DNA from: Alphaproteobacteria bacterium
GTDB taxonomy: Bacteria > Pseudomonadota > Alphaproteobacteria > VGDZ01
NCBI GenBank assembly: GCA_016869515.1
Contig: VGDZ01000010.1
Span: forward strand, 1-64,000
Length of the DNA stretch: 64,000 nt
Reading direction: 5' to 3'
In this document: one piece after another, positions 48,874-57,670 of the stretch
Position numbering within the stretch: the first letter of the stretch is position 1
Layout: every line of letters begins with the position of its first letter
Made by a program: the position numbers and the translations under genes
Notes under the pieces: generated by a model
Database searches by the model: none
The model's input: only the letters and a program-made list of their open reading frames with translations
Told to the model about the DNA's origin: nothing

Positions 48874-49806
48874 ATGAGCGGCAATCCGCAGCAAGGCCAA
48901 TCAGGCTCGTCCACCGGCCAGCTTCAGTCGGGCGGGGCGTCGAGCGCGCCGCAAATCCCGCAGGCCGAGCACATTCTCTATACCGTCGGCGCCGGTCATT
49001 GCCGCGTCCTGGGCAATTTCGCCGTCCAGGCCTTCGTTCAGGTCCTGGCCGAAAAGATCCGCGAGCGCGGCGGGGCGATCAATTTCGAGGATCTCAAGGA
49101 TTCGCTGGCCAAATTCGCCGCCGCTGCCGGGCCGCTCGAGGTCTACTACAAGAAATCCTTCGAGGATTGCTTCGTCTCGCATGAGCGCGCGCGCGAACTG
49201 ATCAAGCGCCAGAACGCGTTCTCGCGCATGCTGGTGCACAATTTCTCGGAGATGTTCCCGCGCACGGTCGAACAGCGCGCCGATCCCAATGCCATCACCC
49301 GCGACATCCTGCCGGCCTTCTTCACCGCGATGAAGCTGATCCTGGGCGACGACAAGGTGCGGCTGTTCGAGCGCGAGACCGCCGAGATCCTTGACGCCGT
49401 CAAGGCGCGGCTGATGCCGACCGGCACCTTGGCCAATCTGTGGAAGGAATACTACAAGGACCCCAAGCTCTATCTGCTCAATGTCCGCGTGCTTTACATG
49501 GTGGCGGCCTATTTCAAGCGCTGGGACGTGCGCAAGCAGTGGTTCATCAGCGTGATGAACAACGAGCACCTGACCCAGTCGCTGGCCTCGAACGCCTATG
49601 TCGTGGTCGAGGGCCGCTCGGTCGGCACCGTGCGCTTCACCGAAAACAAGTTCTATCTGCTGCTGCGCCAGTTCTTCCTCAAGCTCAATCCCGACCGGTT
49701 GAGCGAGGACGCCAAGAAGATGCTGCGCGCCGAGTTCGGCACCGAGATCGCCCAGGTGATCTCGAGCCTCTACTTCAACCTGACCGGCGCCAAGAAGGCG
49801 CGTTAA
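48874..49806 (+). CDS. Conserved-looking cytoplasmic protein of unknown function
   Basis: A 310-residue protein. The N-terminal 30 residues are Gln/Ser/Gly-rich and disordered. The remainder is a soluble, mainly helical domain rich in Phe, Tyr, Lys and Arg with no signal or membrane helix. Features include VGAGHCRVLGNFAVQAFVQVL, two separated cysteines, and FKRWDVRKQWFISVMNNEHL (about 213-232). I do not recognise the family. ATG 48874 lacks a clear ribosome binding site; a TTG nine bases upstream is in frame. It follows the aldolase fusion by 64 bases, and its stop overlaps the convergent enoyl-CoA hydratase stop. Confidence 0.7.
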   Translation: MSGNPQQGQSGSSTGQLQSGGASSAPQIPQAEHILYTVGAGHCRVLGNFAVQAFVQVLAEKIRERGGAINFEDLKDSLAKFAAAAGPLEVYYKKSFEDCFVSHERARELIKRQNAFSRMLVHNFSEMFPRTVEQRADPNAITRDILPAFFTAMKLILGDDKVRLFERETAEILDAVKARLMPTGTLANLWKEYYKDPKLYLLNVRVLYMVAAYFKRWDVRKQWFISVMNNEHLTQSLASNAYVVVEGRSVGTVRFTENKFYLLLRQFFLKLNPDRLSEDAKKMLRAEFGTEIAQVISSLYFNLTGAKKAR

Positions 49807-50555
49807 TTCTTCCGGCGCTTGCGGTCGAACCAAGCCTGCATCATGCGGGCGGGTTCGTCCTCGCGATAGGCCTCGGCCAGGGCGCCGATCCCGGCGCGCA
49901 CCGCCAAGGGCGTCGGCAGCCTCTCCCAGCGCCTGAGCAGCGCCTTTTGCAGGCGCAAGGCGCGCTTGCCGCCGGCGCTCAGCGCCTCGCTCACCGGCGC
50001 CAGCGCCTCGTCCAGCGTGCCGGCGACACGATTGACCAGGCCCCATGTCAATGCGGTCTGGGCGTCGATGGTGGTGCCGAGATAGACCAGCTCGGCGGCG
50101 CGGCCCCAGCCGATCAGCCGCGGCAGCAGCGCGGCCTCGATCACCGAGGGAATGCCGACCCGCACCTCGGGCATCGAGAATAAGGACCGCGTCGTGGCGA
50201 CGCGCAGATCGCAGGCCGCCGCCACTTCCAGGCCGGCACCCAGGCAATGGCCGTCGATCGCCGCCACCACCGGCAAGCGGCTCTCGCGGATGGCAAGGCA
50301 CAGCCGGTGCAGGCGGGTGATGAAGGCCCGCGCCGTCGCCGGCCTGAGGCCGCGCAGCGTGTTGAGATCGGCGCCGCCGATGAAGGCGCGGCCGCCCTTG
50401 CCTTCCAGCACGACGAAGTGCAGATCGCGCCGGTCCTTGAGCGCGGCCAAGGCGCGAGTCAAATCGAGAATGGTGGGTGCATCGAGCAGGTTGAGCGGCG
50501 GGCGGTCGATCGTCACTCGGGCGATGCCGGCGGCGACAACGGTGGCGATGGTCAT
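49803..50555 (-). CDS. Enoyl-CoA hydratase/isomerase family protein
   Basis: A 250-residue crotonase. The oxyanion-hole segment FIGGADLNTL and the two hydratase acids are present: Glu in GHCLGAGLEVAAACDLRVA and Glu in LFSMPEVRVGIPSV. It should therefore hydrate an enoyl-CoA rather than only isomerise. The C-terminal helical region is normal. It overlaps purK by four bases, an odd operon partner, so the coupling may be incidental. The substrate is unknown. Confidence 0.85.
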   Translation of the reverse strand: MTIATVVAAGIARVTIDRPPLNLLDAPTILDLTRALAALKDRRDLHFVVLEGKGGRAFIGGADLNTLRGLRPATARAFITRLHRLCLAIRESRLPVVAAIDGHCLGAGLEVAAACDLRVATTRSLFSMPEVRVGIPSVIEAALLPRLIGWGRAAELVYLGTTIDAQTALTWGLVNRVAGTLDEALAPVSEALSAGGKRALRLQKALLRRWERLPTPLAVRAGIGALAEAYREDEPARMMQAWFDRKRRKN

Positions 50556-51649
50556 GGAAAGGCGCTCCTCGGATCGGGCGTGACGTCGAGCGGATAAAGC
50601 CGAGTGACGTGGCCGAGCTTGCGGCCGGCGCGGATCTCGGCCTTGCCGTAAAGATGCAGCTTGAGCGCGGGATCGGCGGCCAGCCGCGACCAGGCGCGCA
50701 CCTCGTCGCCGATCAGGTTCTTCATCACCGCATTGGCGCGGCGCGCGGGATCGGCCAAGGGCAGGCCGACCACGGCGCGCACCAATTGCTCGAACTGGCT
50801 GGCGGTGCAGCCCTCGATGGTCCAGTGGCCCGAATTATGCGGCCGCGGCGCCATCTCGTTGAACAGCAAGCGACCCTGGCGGTCGACGAACATCTCGACC
50901 GCCAACAGCCCGACCAGGCCCAGCCGCTGGGCGGCCGCCCCAGCCAGGCGCTGGGCTTCGGCCGCCCGCGCGGGCGCGATCGGCGCGGGCGCGATGGTCA
51001 GGTCGAGGATGCCCTGGCGGTGGCGGTTCTCGACCACGTCGAAGGCGCGCAAGGCGCCGTCGGCGGCGCGGGCGATGATGGCCGAGACCTCGCGCTCGAA
51101 ATCGACCAGGCCTTCGAGCAGGCAAGGCACTCGGCCAAGCCGCGTCCAGGCGGCGCGGCCTTCTTCGGCCGAGGCGATGCGCGCCTGGCCCTTGCCGTCA
51201 TAGCCGAGGCGTCGGGTCTTGAGGATGGCGGGATAGGCCGCGCCGTCGAAATCGCTTTCGGCGGCGATGGCGCGATAGGGCGGCGTCGCGAAACCGACCT
51301 CGCGCGCGAAGTCCTTTTCCGGCAGCCGGTCTTGGGCGATGGCGAAAGCGCGCGGGCCGGGCCGCACCGGCTTCCATAGCGCCAGCGCTTCGAGCGCCGC
51401 CACCGGCACGTTCTCGAATTCGCAGGTGACGACGTCGACCTTGGCCGCGAAACGCTCCAGCGCCGCCATGTCATCGTAGTCGGCGGTGTCGTGGGCGGCG
51501 ACTTGCTTGGCCGGCGCCAGCGGATCGCGATCCAGCACCCGGCAGCGATAGCCCAGCGCCGCCGCAGCCAGCGCGGTCATGCGGCCCAATTGGCCGCCGC
51601 CGACGATGCCGATGCAGCCGCCGGGGGCGACCAGCGGCTCAGCGTCCAT
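50552..51649 (-). CDS. purK: 5-(Carboxyamino)imidazole ribonucleotide synthase
   Basis: A 365-residue ATP-grasp enzyme that carboxylates AIR with bicarbonate and ATP in purine synthesis. It begins [21 protein letters not shown]-grasp blocks [28 protein letters not shown] and [20 protein letters not shown], then [13 protein letters not shown], are typical. The start at 51649 (MDAEPLV) lies inside the end of purE, coupling the two. More upstream residues belong to the purE frame region and are not conserved. Confidence 0.95.
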   Translation of the reverse strand: MDAEPLVAPGGCIGIVGGGQLGRMTALAAAALGYRCRVLDRDPLAPAKQVAAHDTADYDDMAALERFAAKVDVVTCEFENVPVAALEALALWKPVRPGPRAFAIAQDRLPEKDFAREVGFATPPYRAIAAESDFDGAAYPAILKTRRLGYDGKGQARIASAEEGRAAWTRLGRVPCLLEGLVDFEREVSAIIARAADGALRAFDVVENRHRQGILDLTIAPAPIAPARAAEAQRLAGAAAQRLGLVGLLAVEMFVDRQGRLLFNEMAPRPHNSGHWTIEGCTASQFEQLVRAVVGLPLADPARRANAVMKNLIGDEVRAWSRLAADPALKLHLYGKAEIRAGRKLGHVTRLYPLDVTPDPRSAFP

Positions 51650-52136
51650 TGGGCCGCTTGGGCACGTCCGCGGTCTGCCGCCGCCGCCAGGCATCGAGCC
51701 GGCGGGCGAGTCGCTTGTCCTCAATCGCCAATATCGCCGCCGCCAGCAGGCCGGCGTTGGTGGCTCCGGCCTGGCCGATGGCCAGCGTGCCGACCGGAAT
51801 CCCGGCCGGCATCTGGGCGATCGACAGCAAGCTGTCGAGGCCTTTGAGGGCGCGGCTTTCGACCGGCACGCCCAGCACCGGCAGGCGGGTCATCGCCGCC
51901 GTCATGCCGGGCAGATGCGCGGCGCCGCCGGCGCCGGCGATGATCAGCTTGAGCCCGCGTCCGGCCGCGGCCTGGGCATAGTCGTAGAGCCGCTTGGGCG
52001 TGCGGTGGGCCGAGACCACGCGCACCTCGTGGCGGACGCCGAGTTCGGTCAGGACTTTGACGGCATGGCGCATCGTCGCCCAGTCCGAACGGCTGCCCAT
52101 GATGACGCCGACCAGCGGCGCGGTTTTGGCCGGCAT
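51639..52136 (-). CDS. purE: 5-(Carboxyamino)imidazole ribonucleotide mutase
   Basis: A 165-residue class I PurE that moves the carboxylate from N5-CAIR to carbon 4. It shows [29 protein letters not shown] (catalytic His), [28 protein letters not shown] and [21 protein letters not shown]. The start at 52136 (MPAKTAPLV) is chosen over upstream codons that are low-complexity. It overlaps purK by 11 bases, as expected for the purEK pair. Confidence 0.97.
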   Translation of the reverse strand: MPAKTAPLVGVIMGSRSDWATMRHAVKVLTELGVRHEVRVVSAHRTPKRLYDYAQAAAGRGLKLIIAGAGGAAHLPGMTAAMTRLPVLGVPVESRALKGLDSLLSIAQMPAGIPVGTLAIGQAGATNAGLLAAAILAIEDKRLARRLDAWRRRQTADVPKRPNGR

Positions 52137-52143
52137 GGGGCGT

Positions 52144-52557
52144 CTATCGCCTGAAGAACTGCTTGCCGGCGCGGACGATGACCACGGCGGCGATCGCACA
52201 CACCGCCAGCGAGCCGTAGAGCACGAATTGGGCGCCGAGCACCTTGTCGGCGTGCAGCACCGCGCCCCAGAACGCCACCGTCACCACCAGCACGATGACG
52301 GTGTGGATCGCCAGCGTCAGATAGGCCATGACGCCGGACTTCTCGCCCTCGGCCTCGCGGATCGCCTTGGCGATCTCCTTTTCGGCCGCCTGCTGCCAGG
52401 ACTTGTAGTTGACCCGGCCGGTCATGCCGCCGTCCTTCTGGATGAACAGCGTCAGCGCCTCGACAACTTGAGCGGCGCGCTTTTCGGGCGTCGGCTCGCC
52501 GGCGATCGGCGTCGGCGTGTGGGGCAGGGGGATCGATGGGCTGCTGCGTGCGCTCAT
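52144..52557 (-). CDS. Small membrane protein, unknown
   Basis: A 137-residue protein. A proline-rich N-terminus ([17 protein letters not shown]) is followed by a charged amphipathic part and two predicted membrane helices (about 76-97 and 108-127), ending in a basic tail GKQFFRR. The start at 52557 has GGGAGC a few bases upstream. It precedes purE by seven bases on the same strand, so it may be in the purEK transcript. No family was recognised. Confidence 0.65.
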   Translation of the reverse strand: MSARSSPSIPLPHTPTPIAGEPTPEKRAAQVVEALTLFIQKDGGMTGRVNYKSWQQAAEKEIAKAIREAEGEKSGVMAYLTLAIHTVIVLVVTVAFWGAVLHADKVLGAQFVLYGSLAVCAIAAVVIVRAGKQFFRR

Positions 52558-52577
52558 GCCTTGCTCCCGGAATCGCA

Positions 52578-52613
52578 ACGCCTCGTCCTGGCTTCGGTGC
52601 CGGAACGAGGCGT
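52578..52613. repeat. Inverted repeat between two small genes
   Basis: ACGCCTCGT (52578-52586) and ACGAGGCGT (52605-52613) can form a nine-pair stem around an 18-base loop that itself has a short GGC/GCC stem. It lies after the 75-residue Lys-rich gene and before the 137-residue gene. There is no T-run, so a terminator role is doubtful. Confidence 0.5.
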
Positions 52614-52662
52614 CGAACTGTCTCGACGGCCGGCGCGGGTTCGCGCGCGGTCGTCCGCCTCG

Positions 52663-52890
52663 TCAGGCGGCGGGCTTGCCCTTGCCCTTCTTGGCCGGCG
52701 CCTTCTTGGCCTGGGCCTGCTGCGGCTTCTTGGCCGGCGCCTTCTTGGCCTGCTGCTGCTTGGGTTGAGCCTTCTTGGCCTGCTGCTTCTTGACCGGGCT
52801 GGGCGGGGTCCCCGCCTGGGCGTAAGACACCGCCGGGGCTGCCACGGACAGCGCCAGCAGGACGCTCAGTGCGGCCAAAACCTTCTTCAT
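52663..52890 (-). CDS. Short exported Lys/Ala/Gln-repeat protein
   Basis: A 75-residue protein. The signal peptide (about 1-24, ending SYAQA) is followed by a mature part of about 50 residues with a simple repeat of KKAPAKK and QQ units and no aromatic residues. It is strongly basic. A 13-residue unit is duplicated with 27 identical bases. It could bind anionic polymers (LPS, DNA, peptidoglycan), but no function is known. ATG 52890 has GAGGAG nine bases upstream and a promoter candidate with a perfect TTGACA. Low complexity makes family assignment impossible. Confidence 0.7.
   Translation of the reverse strand: MKKVLAALSVLLALSVAAPAVSYAQAGTPPSPVKKQQAKKAQPKQQQAKKAPAKKPQQAQAKKAPAKKGKGKPAA
52687..52752. 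repeat. Direct repeat inside the Lys-rich gene
   Basis: The 27 bases at 52687-52713 recur exactly at 52726-52752, a period of 39 bases that keeps frame and encodes the KKAPAKK units. This is codon-level duplication within a coding sequence. Confidence 0.85.
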
Positions 52891-52966
52891 CGCCAATTAC
52901 TCCTCAGGACGTCGGTTGGAACGAAAATTCTCGGCCCCGAATCGCTTCGAACCCGATTTCGGACAA

Positions 52967-52995
52967 GCCATAGGCAGCGTCGGGAATCTTGTCAA
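52967..52995 (-). promoter_or_regulatory. Promoter of the Lys-rich small protein
   Basis: On the minus strand a perfect TTGACA (complement at 52990-52995), a 17-base spacer and TATGGC (52967-52972) lie about 75 bases before the gene start. The -35 is the best in the window; the -10 is partial. Confidence 0.5.
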
Positions 52996-53008
52996 TCCGG
53001 CACGCTTC

Positions 53009-53872
53009 CTACCCGGCGAATACAGGCTCTACAAGTCCCGAGACTCCCGGACGCAGGGCGAACAAGGCGCCGGCCAGCGGCTGGGCCGCGATCTGCTCGG
53101 GGGTCAGGCGTTGGCTGGCAGTGGTGACGTAGAGCACGTCCAGCTTGGGGCCGCCGAAGGCGCAAGCCGTGATGTTGGTGCAGGGAAACGCGACCGTGCG
53201 GTCGACCCTGCCCTGGGGCGTATAGCGCACCAGCCGGCTGCCGCCGTATTCCGCGTTCCACAGACAACCGTCGGCATCCACGGTCGAGCCGTCGGGCCGG
53301 CCGGGCTGGCCGCGCAGATCGACGAAGACGCGGCGGTTGCTGGGCCGGCCCTCGTCCTGGTCGTAATCGTGCGCCCAGATCAGTTGACCGGGTGTGTCGG
53401 TGAAGTACATGGTCTTGCCGTCGGGGCTGAAGGCCAGCGAATTCGGCACCAGGATACCGGTCCAATGCGCGCTGCAGCGCAGATCGGCATCCAGCCGCCA
53501 CAGCGTGCCGTCGGGGGTGCGCACCGGATCGCCCATGGTGCCGCACCAATAGCGCCCGCGGCGGTCGCACTTGCCGTCGTTGAAGCGGTTGCCGGGCTTG
53601 TCGGCTTCGGGATCGATCAGCTTGGCAAGCGCGCCGGTGACGGGATCGAGGGCGTGAAAGCCCGAGCGCATGGCGGCGACCATCCCGCCCTTGGCGCGGA
53701 AGACGAAGCTGCCGATCTGCTCGGGCAGGGTCAGGCGGCGCACCTGGCCGTCGGGGCCGATGCGGTTCAGGCTGGGCGCGTTGATGTCGACCCAGTAGAG
53801 CGCGCTTTCGCCCGAGTGCCACATCGGGCCTTCGCCCAGGCTGTCGCCGCGGTGGATGGCTTCGGGTGTCAT
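53009..53872 (-). CDS. SMP-30/gluconolactonase family sugar lactonase
   Basis: A 287-residue six-bladed beta propeller of the SMP-30/Gnl/LRE family. The metal ligands are recognisable: Glu14 in LGEGPMWHSG, the Asn of LVPNSLAFSPDG and the Asp of PDGSTVDADGCLW. The RFNDGKCDRRGRYWCGTM block is typical of lactonases. Reaction: hydrolysis of an aldonolactone or similar ester. It ends the minus-strand ABC transporter operon, six bases after the permease, so its substrate may be linked to the imported compound. Confidence 0.87.
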   Translation of the reverse strand: MTPEAIHRGDSLGEGPMWHSGESALYWVDINAPSLNRIGPDGQVRRLTLPEQIGSFVFRAKGGMVAAMRSGFHALDPVTGALAKLIDPEADKPGNRFNDGKCDRRGRYWCGTMGDPVRTPDGTLWRLDADLRCSAHWTGILVPNSLAFSPDGKTMYFTDTPGQLIWAHDYDQDEGRPSNRRVFVDLRGQPGRPDGSTVDADGCLWNAEYGGSRLVRYTPQGRVDRTVAFPCTNITACAFGGPKLDVLYVTTASQRLTPEQIAAQPLAGALFALRPGVSGLVEPVFAG

Positions 53873-53878
53873 GGCTCC

Positions 53879-55546
53879 TTACTGCACCTTCGGTTCGCGC
53901 CGGTAGAGCGGCAGGAACACCGCCAGGGTCAGCGCCAAGAGGACAAAGGTAAAGGCCGCGCTTTCGCCCTGGCGGCCCTCGCCCCAGAACAGGAAGATGG
54001 TGACGGCGAGGGTCAGCGTGTCGGCCGAGCCGGCGCCAAGGAACAAGGGCGTGTTGAGATCGCGCAGCGCCGAAAGGAAGACGATGGTCCCGGTCGACAG
54101 CGCCACCAGCCTGAGCAGCGGCAGCACGACGCGCCCGAAGACCCGCAACCGCCCGGCGCCGGCGATGCGCGCCGCCTCTTCCAGCGCCGGATCGAGTTGG
54201 CGGAAGCCGTCGGCCAAGTTGCGCACCGCGATCGGCAGCGAACGCGCGGCTTGCGCCAGGATGATGATCGCCAGCGTGCCGTAGAGCGCGAAGGGCGGCC
54301 GGATCCACGACCACAGCACGCCGGTGACGAAGGCCACCGAAGGCACCAATACGGTGTAGGTCGCGAGCCCCTTCAGCGCCTCGCGCCCGGGCAGGTCGCT
54401 GCGCGCCGCCAGATAGGCCACGCCCAGCGCCACCGCCAGCACCATCGCCGTCTCGACCGCGGCGATGGCCAGCGTATTGCCGATCACGCGCGCGGTATTG
54501 GGGTATTGGGTCAGGACATAGACGTAGTTCTCGAAGCTGAGATTGGCCAGCGACAGATCGCCGAACCAGGCGGTGTTGACCGACATGAAGCCGATCACGG
54601 CGAAGGGCAGGAACACCGCCAGCGTCGATACGCCCCAGGTCAGGAGCAAGGCCGGCCAGCGCCAGAGCCCGAGGCTCATCAGCGCCGGCCGCCTTCCCTT
54701 GCCGACGATCACGGCGTAGCGCCCGGCCGCTCCCGGTCGGCGCACGAGATAGATCGCCAGCCCCAGCAGCGCCGCGGTCAGGCAAAAGATCATGCCCATC
54801 GCCGCCGCCAACTCCAGCCGCGGCGGAAAGGCGTTGAGGAACAGATAGAGCTGCGTCGCAAAGACGTAGATCCGCGCCGGCATGCCCAAAATCGCCGGCG
54901 TGGCGAACAGCCCCCAGGCGATGATCAGCGAGAACACCCCGGCCGTGACCAGCGCCGGCGTCACCAGCGGCAAGGTGACCCGCATCAGCACGGTCGCCAT
55001 TCTGGCGCCGGCGATGCGCGCGGCTTCTTCGTAGCTGCCGTCGACCGAGGCCAGCGCGCTTTCGACGGTGAGAAAGACGAAGGAATAGAGGAACAGGCCC
55101 GAGACCACGATCATGCCGGTCATCGAATGGACATCGAATGGCTTGACGCCCACCAGACCGTGGATGACGACGTTGAGGATGCCGGCATTGGGACTGGCGA
55201 GAAAGACATAGGCCATGGCGGTCAGCCAGGGCGGGCTGACGAAAGCCAGCACCGTGACCAGGCGGATGGCGGGCTTGCCGGGAATGTCGGTCCGCGCCAC
55301 CAGCACCGCCAGCACCGTGCCCACGGCCATGGCGAAGACGGTGGTGCCGAGCGCGAAGACCCAGGAATTGATCAGCACGCCGGCGAAGGAAAAACGCTGG
55401 AACAGCTCGAGGTAGCGGCCGAAGCCCAGCCCGTCGGCGGTGCGCAGGCTGCCATAGGCTAGCCAACCCAGCGGCCAGGCGGTCAGGACCAGCACGGCAA
55501 ATCCGACCGCCGCCCACACCAACCACAGCCCGAGGCCGCGATTCAT
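53879..55546 (-). CDS. ABC transporter permease, two-domain iron(III)/thiamine type
   Basis: A 555-residue permease with about 12 membrane helices formed by two fused binding-protein-dependent transport domains. Two EAA loops are visible: EEAARIAGARMATVLMRVTL in the first half and EEAARIAGAGRLRVFGRVVL in the second. This FbpB/ThiP-like layout serves importers for Fe(III), thiamine, 2-aminoethylphosphonate and related ligands. ATG 55546 overlaps the ATPase stop by four bases; any longer reading overlaps the ATPase gene in another frame. The partner binding protein and ATPase are upstream. Confidence 0.92.
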   Translation of the reverse strand: MNRGLGLWLVWAAVGFAVLVLTAWPLGWLAYGSLRTADGLGFGRYLELFQRFSFAGVLINSWVFALGTTVFAMAVGTVLAVLVARTDIPGKPAIRLVTVLAFVSPPWLTAMAYVFLASPNAGILNVVIHGLVGVKPFDVHSMTGMIVVSGLFLYSFVFLTVESALASVDGSYEEAARIAGARMATVLMRVTLPLVTPALVTAGVFSLIIAWGLFATPAILGMPARIYVFATQLYLFLNAFPPRLELAAAMGMIFCLTAALLGLAIYLVRRPGAAGRYAVIVGKGRRPALMSLGLWRWPALLLTWGVSTLAVFLPFAVIGFMSVNTAWFGDLSLANLSFENYVYVLTQYPNTARVIGNTLAIAAVETAMVLAVALGVAYLAARSDLPGREALKGLATYTVLVPSVAFVTGVLWSWIRPPFALYGTLAIIILAQAARSLPIAVRNLADGFRQLDPALEEAARIAGAGRLRVFGRVVLPLLRLVALSTGTIVFLSALRDLNTPLFLGAGSADTLTLAVTIFLFWGEGRQGESAAFTFVLLALTLAVFLPLYRREPKVQ

Positions 55547-56607
55547 GCCTCGGCCCGAAACAAGATCAGCCGCGCGGGATCGATCGCCAACGTCACCGCC
55601 GCGCCGGCCGCCGCCGCGCCTTCGGCCGGGACGCGCAGGGCCAGGCTGGCGGTTCCGCAGCGCACCACGATCTCGCGCTGCTCGCCGACGAAAGTGCTGG
55701 TCTCGACCACCGCCGGCCAGCGATTGGGCGAAGCCGGCTCGGGCGCGACCAGCATGGCGCCGCTCGGGCGCAGGCAGACTTCGACCGCGCCGGCATGGCC
55801 GTGGTCCAGCGCGACGCGGCCGATGCCGGCGATCTCGATGGTCGCGGCATCGATCGCCCGGCCGCGCAGGCGATTGACCGTGCCCAGGAAGTCGGCGACG
55901 AAAGGATGCGCCGGGCGCCGCCAAATCTCCTCGGGCGTGCCGTCCTGGACGACGCGGCCGCGGTCCATCACCATCACCCGGTCGCCCAGCGCCAGCGCCT
56001 CCTCCTGGTCGTGGGTGACGGCGATCATGGTGGTGGAAGTGGCGCGCTGGATGCGCCGCAGTTCGGCCCTCATCTCGTCGCGCAGGCGGGCATCGAGATT
56101 GGCCAGCGGTTCGTCGAGCAGCAGCAGGCTCGGTCGATAGGCCAGGCAGCGCGCCAGCACCACGCGCTGCTGCTGGCCGCCGGAAAGCTGGGAGGGATAG
56201 CGCGCGGCGAGGTCCGAGAGCCGCACCAGCCCCAGGGCCTCGGCCACGGCGCGCTCGATCTCGGTGCGCGTCTTGCCGCGCACGCGCAGGCCGAAAGCGA
56301 CGTTGTCGAACACCGTCATGTGCGGCCAGATGGCATAGGCCTGGAACACCATGCCGAGATTGCGCGCCTCGGCCGGCACCAGCACGCCGCCCGAGGCGGC
56401 ATCGAACACGGCGCGATCGCCCAGGCGGATCCTGCCGCCGTCGGGCGTCTCCAGCCCGGCGATCGAGCGCAGCACCGTGGTCTTGCCGCAGCCTGAAGGG
56501 CCCAACAGGCAAAGGATCGAGCCCTCGGCGACGACGAAAGACACGTCGTCGACGGCGCGCACCGCGCCGAAGGACTTGGTCAGATGCTCGACGACGACTG
56601 CGGCCAT
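55543..56607 (-). CDS. ABC transporter ATP-binding protein with TOBE domain
   Basis: A 354-residue ATPase of the spermidine/iron/sulfate-type (FbpC, PotA, CysA) group. It has Walker A LLGPSGCGKTT (near residue 37), Q-loop VFQAYAIWPHMTVFDNVAFGL, signature LSGGQQQR, Walker B LLLLDEPLANLD and the switch in AVTHDQEEA. The C-terminal TOBE region (about 240-354) is typical of this class. It lies ten bases after the binding protein and overlaps the permease start. Confidence 0.94.
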   Translation of the reverse strand: MAAVVVEHLTKSFGAVRAVDDVSFVVAEGSILCLLGPSGCGKTTVLRSIAGLETPDGGRIRLGDRAVFDAASGGVLVPAEARNLGMVFQAYAIWPHMTVFDNVAFGLRVRGKTRTEIERAVAEALGLVRLSDLAARYPSQLSGGQQQRVVLARCLAYRPSLLLLDEPLANLDARLRDEMRAELRRIQRATSTTMIAVTHDQEEALALGDRVMVMDRGRVVQDGTPEEIWRRPAHPFVADFLGTVNRLRGRAIDAATIEIAGIGRVALDHGHAGAVEVCLRPSGAMLVAPEPASPNRWPAVVETSTFVGEQREIVVRCGTASLALRVPAEGAAAAGAAVTLAIDPARLILFRAEA

Positions 56608-56617
56608 GCGGCCCGGG

Positions 56618-57658
56618 TCAGCTCATGATCTTGCGCCAGCGGTCGATGATCGCGCCGCGTTGCTTGATCAATTCGGCCTGGTTGAACTGCATGCGCTTCA
56701 ATTGCGAAATCGGCGGGAACAGTTCGGGTTGATCGGCACCCTTGATCGATCCGTAGACGCCGGCGTTCTTGATGTTGGCGGATTGGTATTCGGCGGTCAT
56801 CATGTAGTTGGCCAGCACCAGCGCCGCGTTCGGGTTGGGGCCGTTCTTGAGCCGGAAGAACGAGGTCTCGGTGAAGGCCACGCCTTCCTCGGGCCAGATC
56901 ACTGCCAGCGGTGCGCCCTGCTTGATGTTGGTGAAGGCCCAGGCCTGGGCGACGACGCAGATCGGCTTTTCGCCGCGCGCCACGGCCTGCGCCGCCTCGG
57001 CCTGCAGCCGGGTCTCGGCGACGCCGTTGCGGCGCAGTTTCTCGACGTAGTCCCAGCCGAAGCGGTCGAGCCAGGCCTTGATCAGCACCGTGGTCGAGCC
57101 GGCGTTCTCGGGCGCGCCCAGCAGGATCTGGTCCTTGAAACGGGGATCGGCCAGTTCGGCGTAGCTCTTGGGCGCCTTGTCGGCGCTCAGCATGCGGGTG
57201 TTGTAGATGATCGGCAGGCCGAAGCCGCCGGTCGGCAGGTTGTGCAGGCTGTCGACCGGATAGGCCGGATCGATCCGGCCAAGCGCCGGGATCGCCATCG
57301 GCGCGGTCATGCCTTCCTGTTCGGCCCAGGCGCCCAGCGCCTTGTCGGTCATGGTGGCGATGTCGGCCAACGGCTTGCCGGCGGCGATCTCGGCCTGCAG
57401 CTTCTTGACGATTATCTCGGCGCCGCCCGGGCGCGCGTACTTGACCTTGAGCCCGGTGTCCTTCTCGAATTGCTTCATCTGCGGCTCTTCGATCCGGGCG
57501 ATGCCGCTGGAGTAGTACGACACCTCGCCTTCCTTGCGCGCCGCCTCGATCACTTTCTGCCAATCGGCATCGCTCGGCGGACGGATCTGGGCGCGCGCGG
57601 CGCCGGCCAAGGTCAGCGCGGCCGTGCCGGCGAGCAGAGAGCGGCGATGCAGCGACAT
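56618..57658 (-). CDS. ABC transporter substrate-binding protein, iron(III)-type
   Basis: A 346-residue periplasmic binding protein. The leader has HRRSLLAGTAALTLAGAARA, a Tat-like RR motif with signal peptidase site near residue 23. The domain starts WQKVIEAARKEGEVSYYSSG and includes QFEKDTGLKVKYARPGGAEI, typical of the Fe(III)/2-aminoethylphosphonate-type family 1 proteins. The Tyr pair needed for ferric iron chelation is not evident, so an organic ligand is likelier. It lies 12 bases after the CoA transferase. Confidence 0.88.
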   Translation of the reverse strand: MSLHRRSLLAGTAALTLAGAARAQIRPPSDADWQKVIEAARKEGEVSYYSSGIARIEEPQMKQFEKDTGLKVKYARPGGAEIIVKKLQAEIAAGKPLADIATMTDKALGAWAEQEGMTAPMAIPALGRIDPAYPVDSLHNLPTGGFGLPIIYNTRMLSADKAPKSYAELADPRFKDQILLGAPENAGSTTVLIKAWLDRFGWDYVEKLRRNGVAETRLQAEAAQAVARGEKPICVVAQAWAFTNIKQGAPLAVIWPEEGVAFTETSFFRLKNGPNPNAALVLANYMMTAEYQSANIKNAGVYGSIKGADQPELFPPISQLKRMQFNQAELIKQRGAIIDRWRKIMS

Positions 57659-57670
57659 GGCGGATCTCCT

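Noticed and set aside
52687-52752. Possible CRISPR or minisatellite repeats
   Set aside because: Only two copies with a 12-base intervening segment, in frame and encoding KKAPAKK units; this is a coding repeat, not an array.
52916-55462. An 848-codon open frame on the plus strand
   Set aside because: It is antisense to the SMP-30 and permease genes, which have family motifs and overlapping start/stop coupling; this frame has none.
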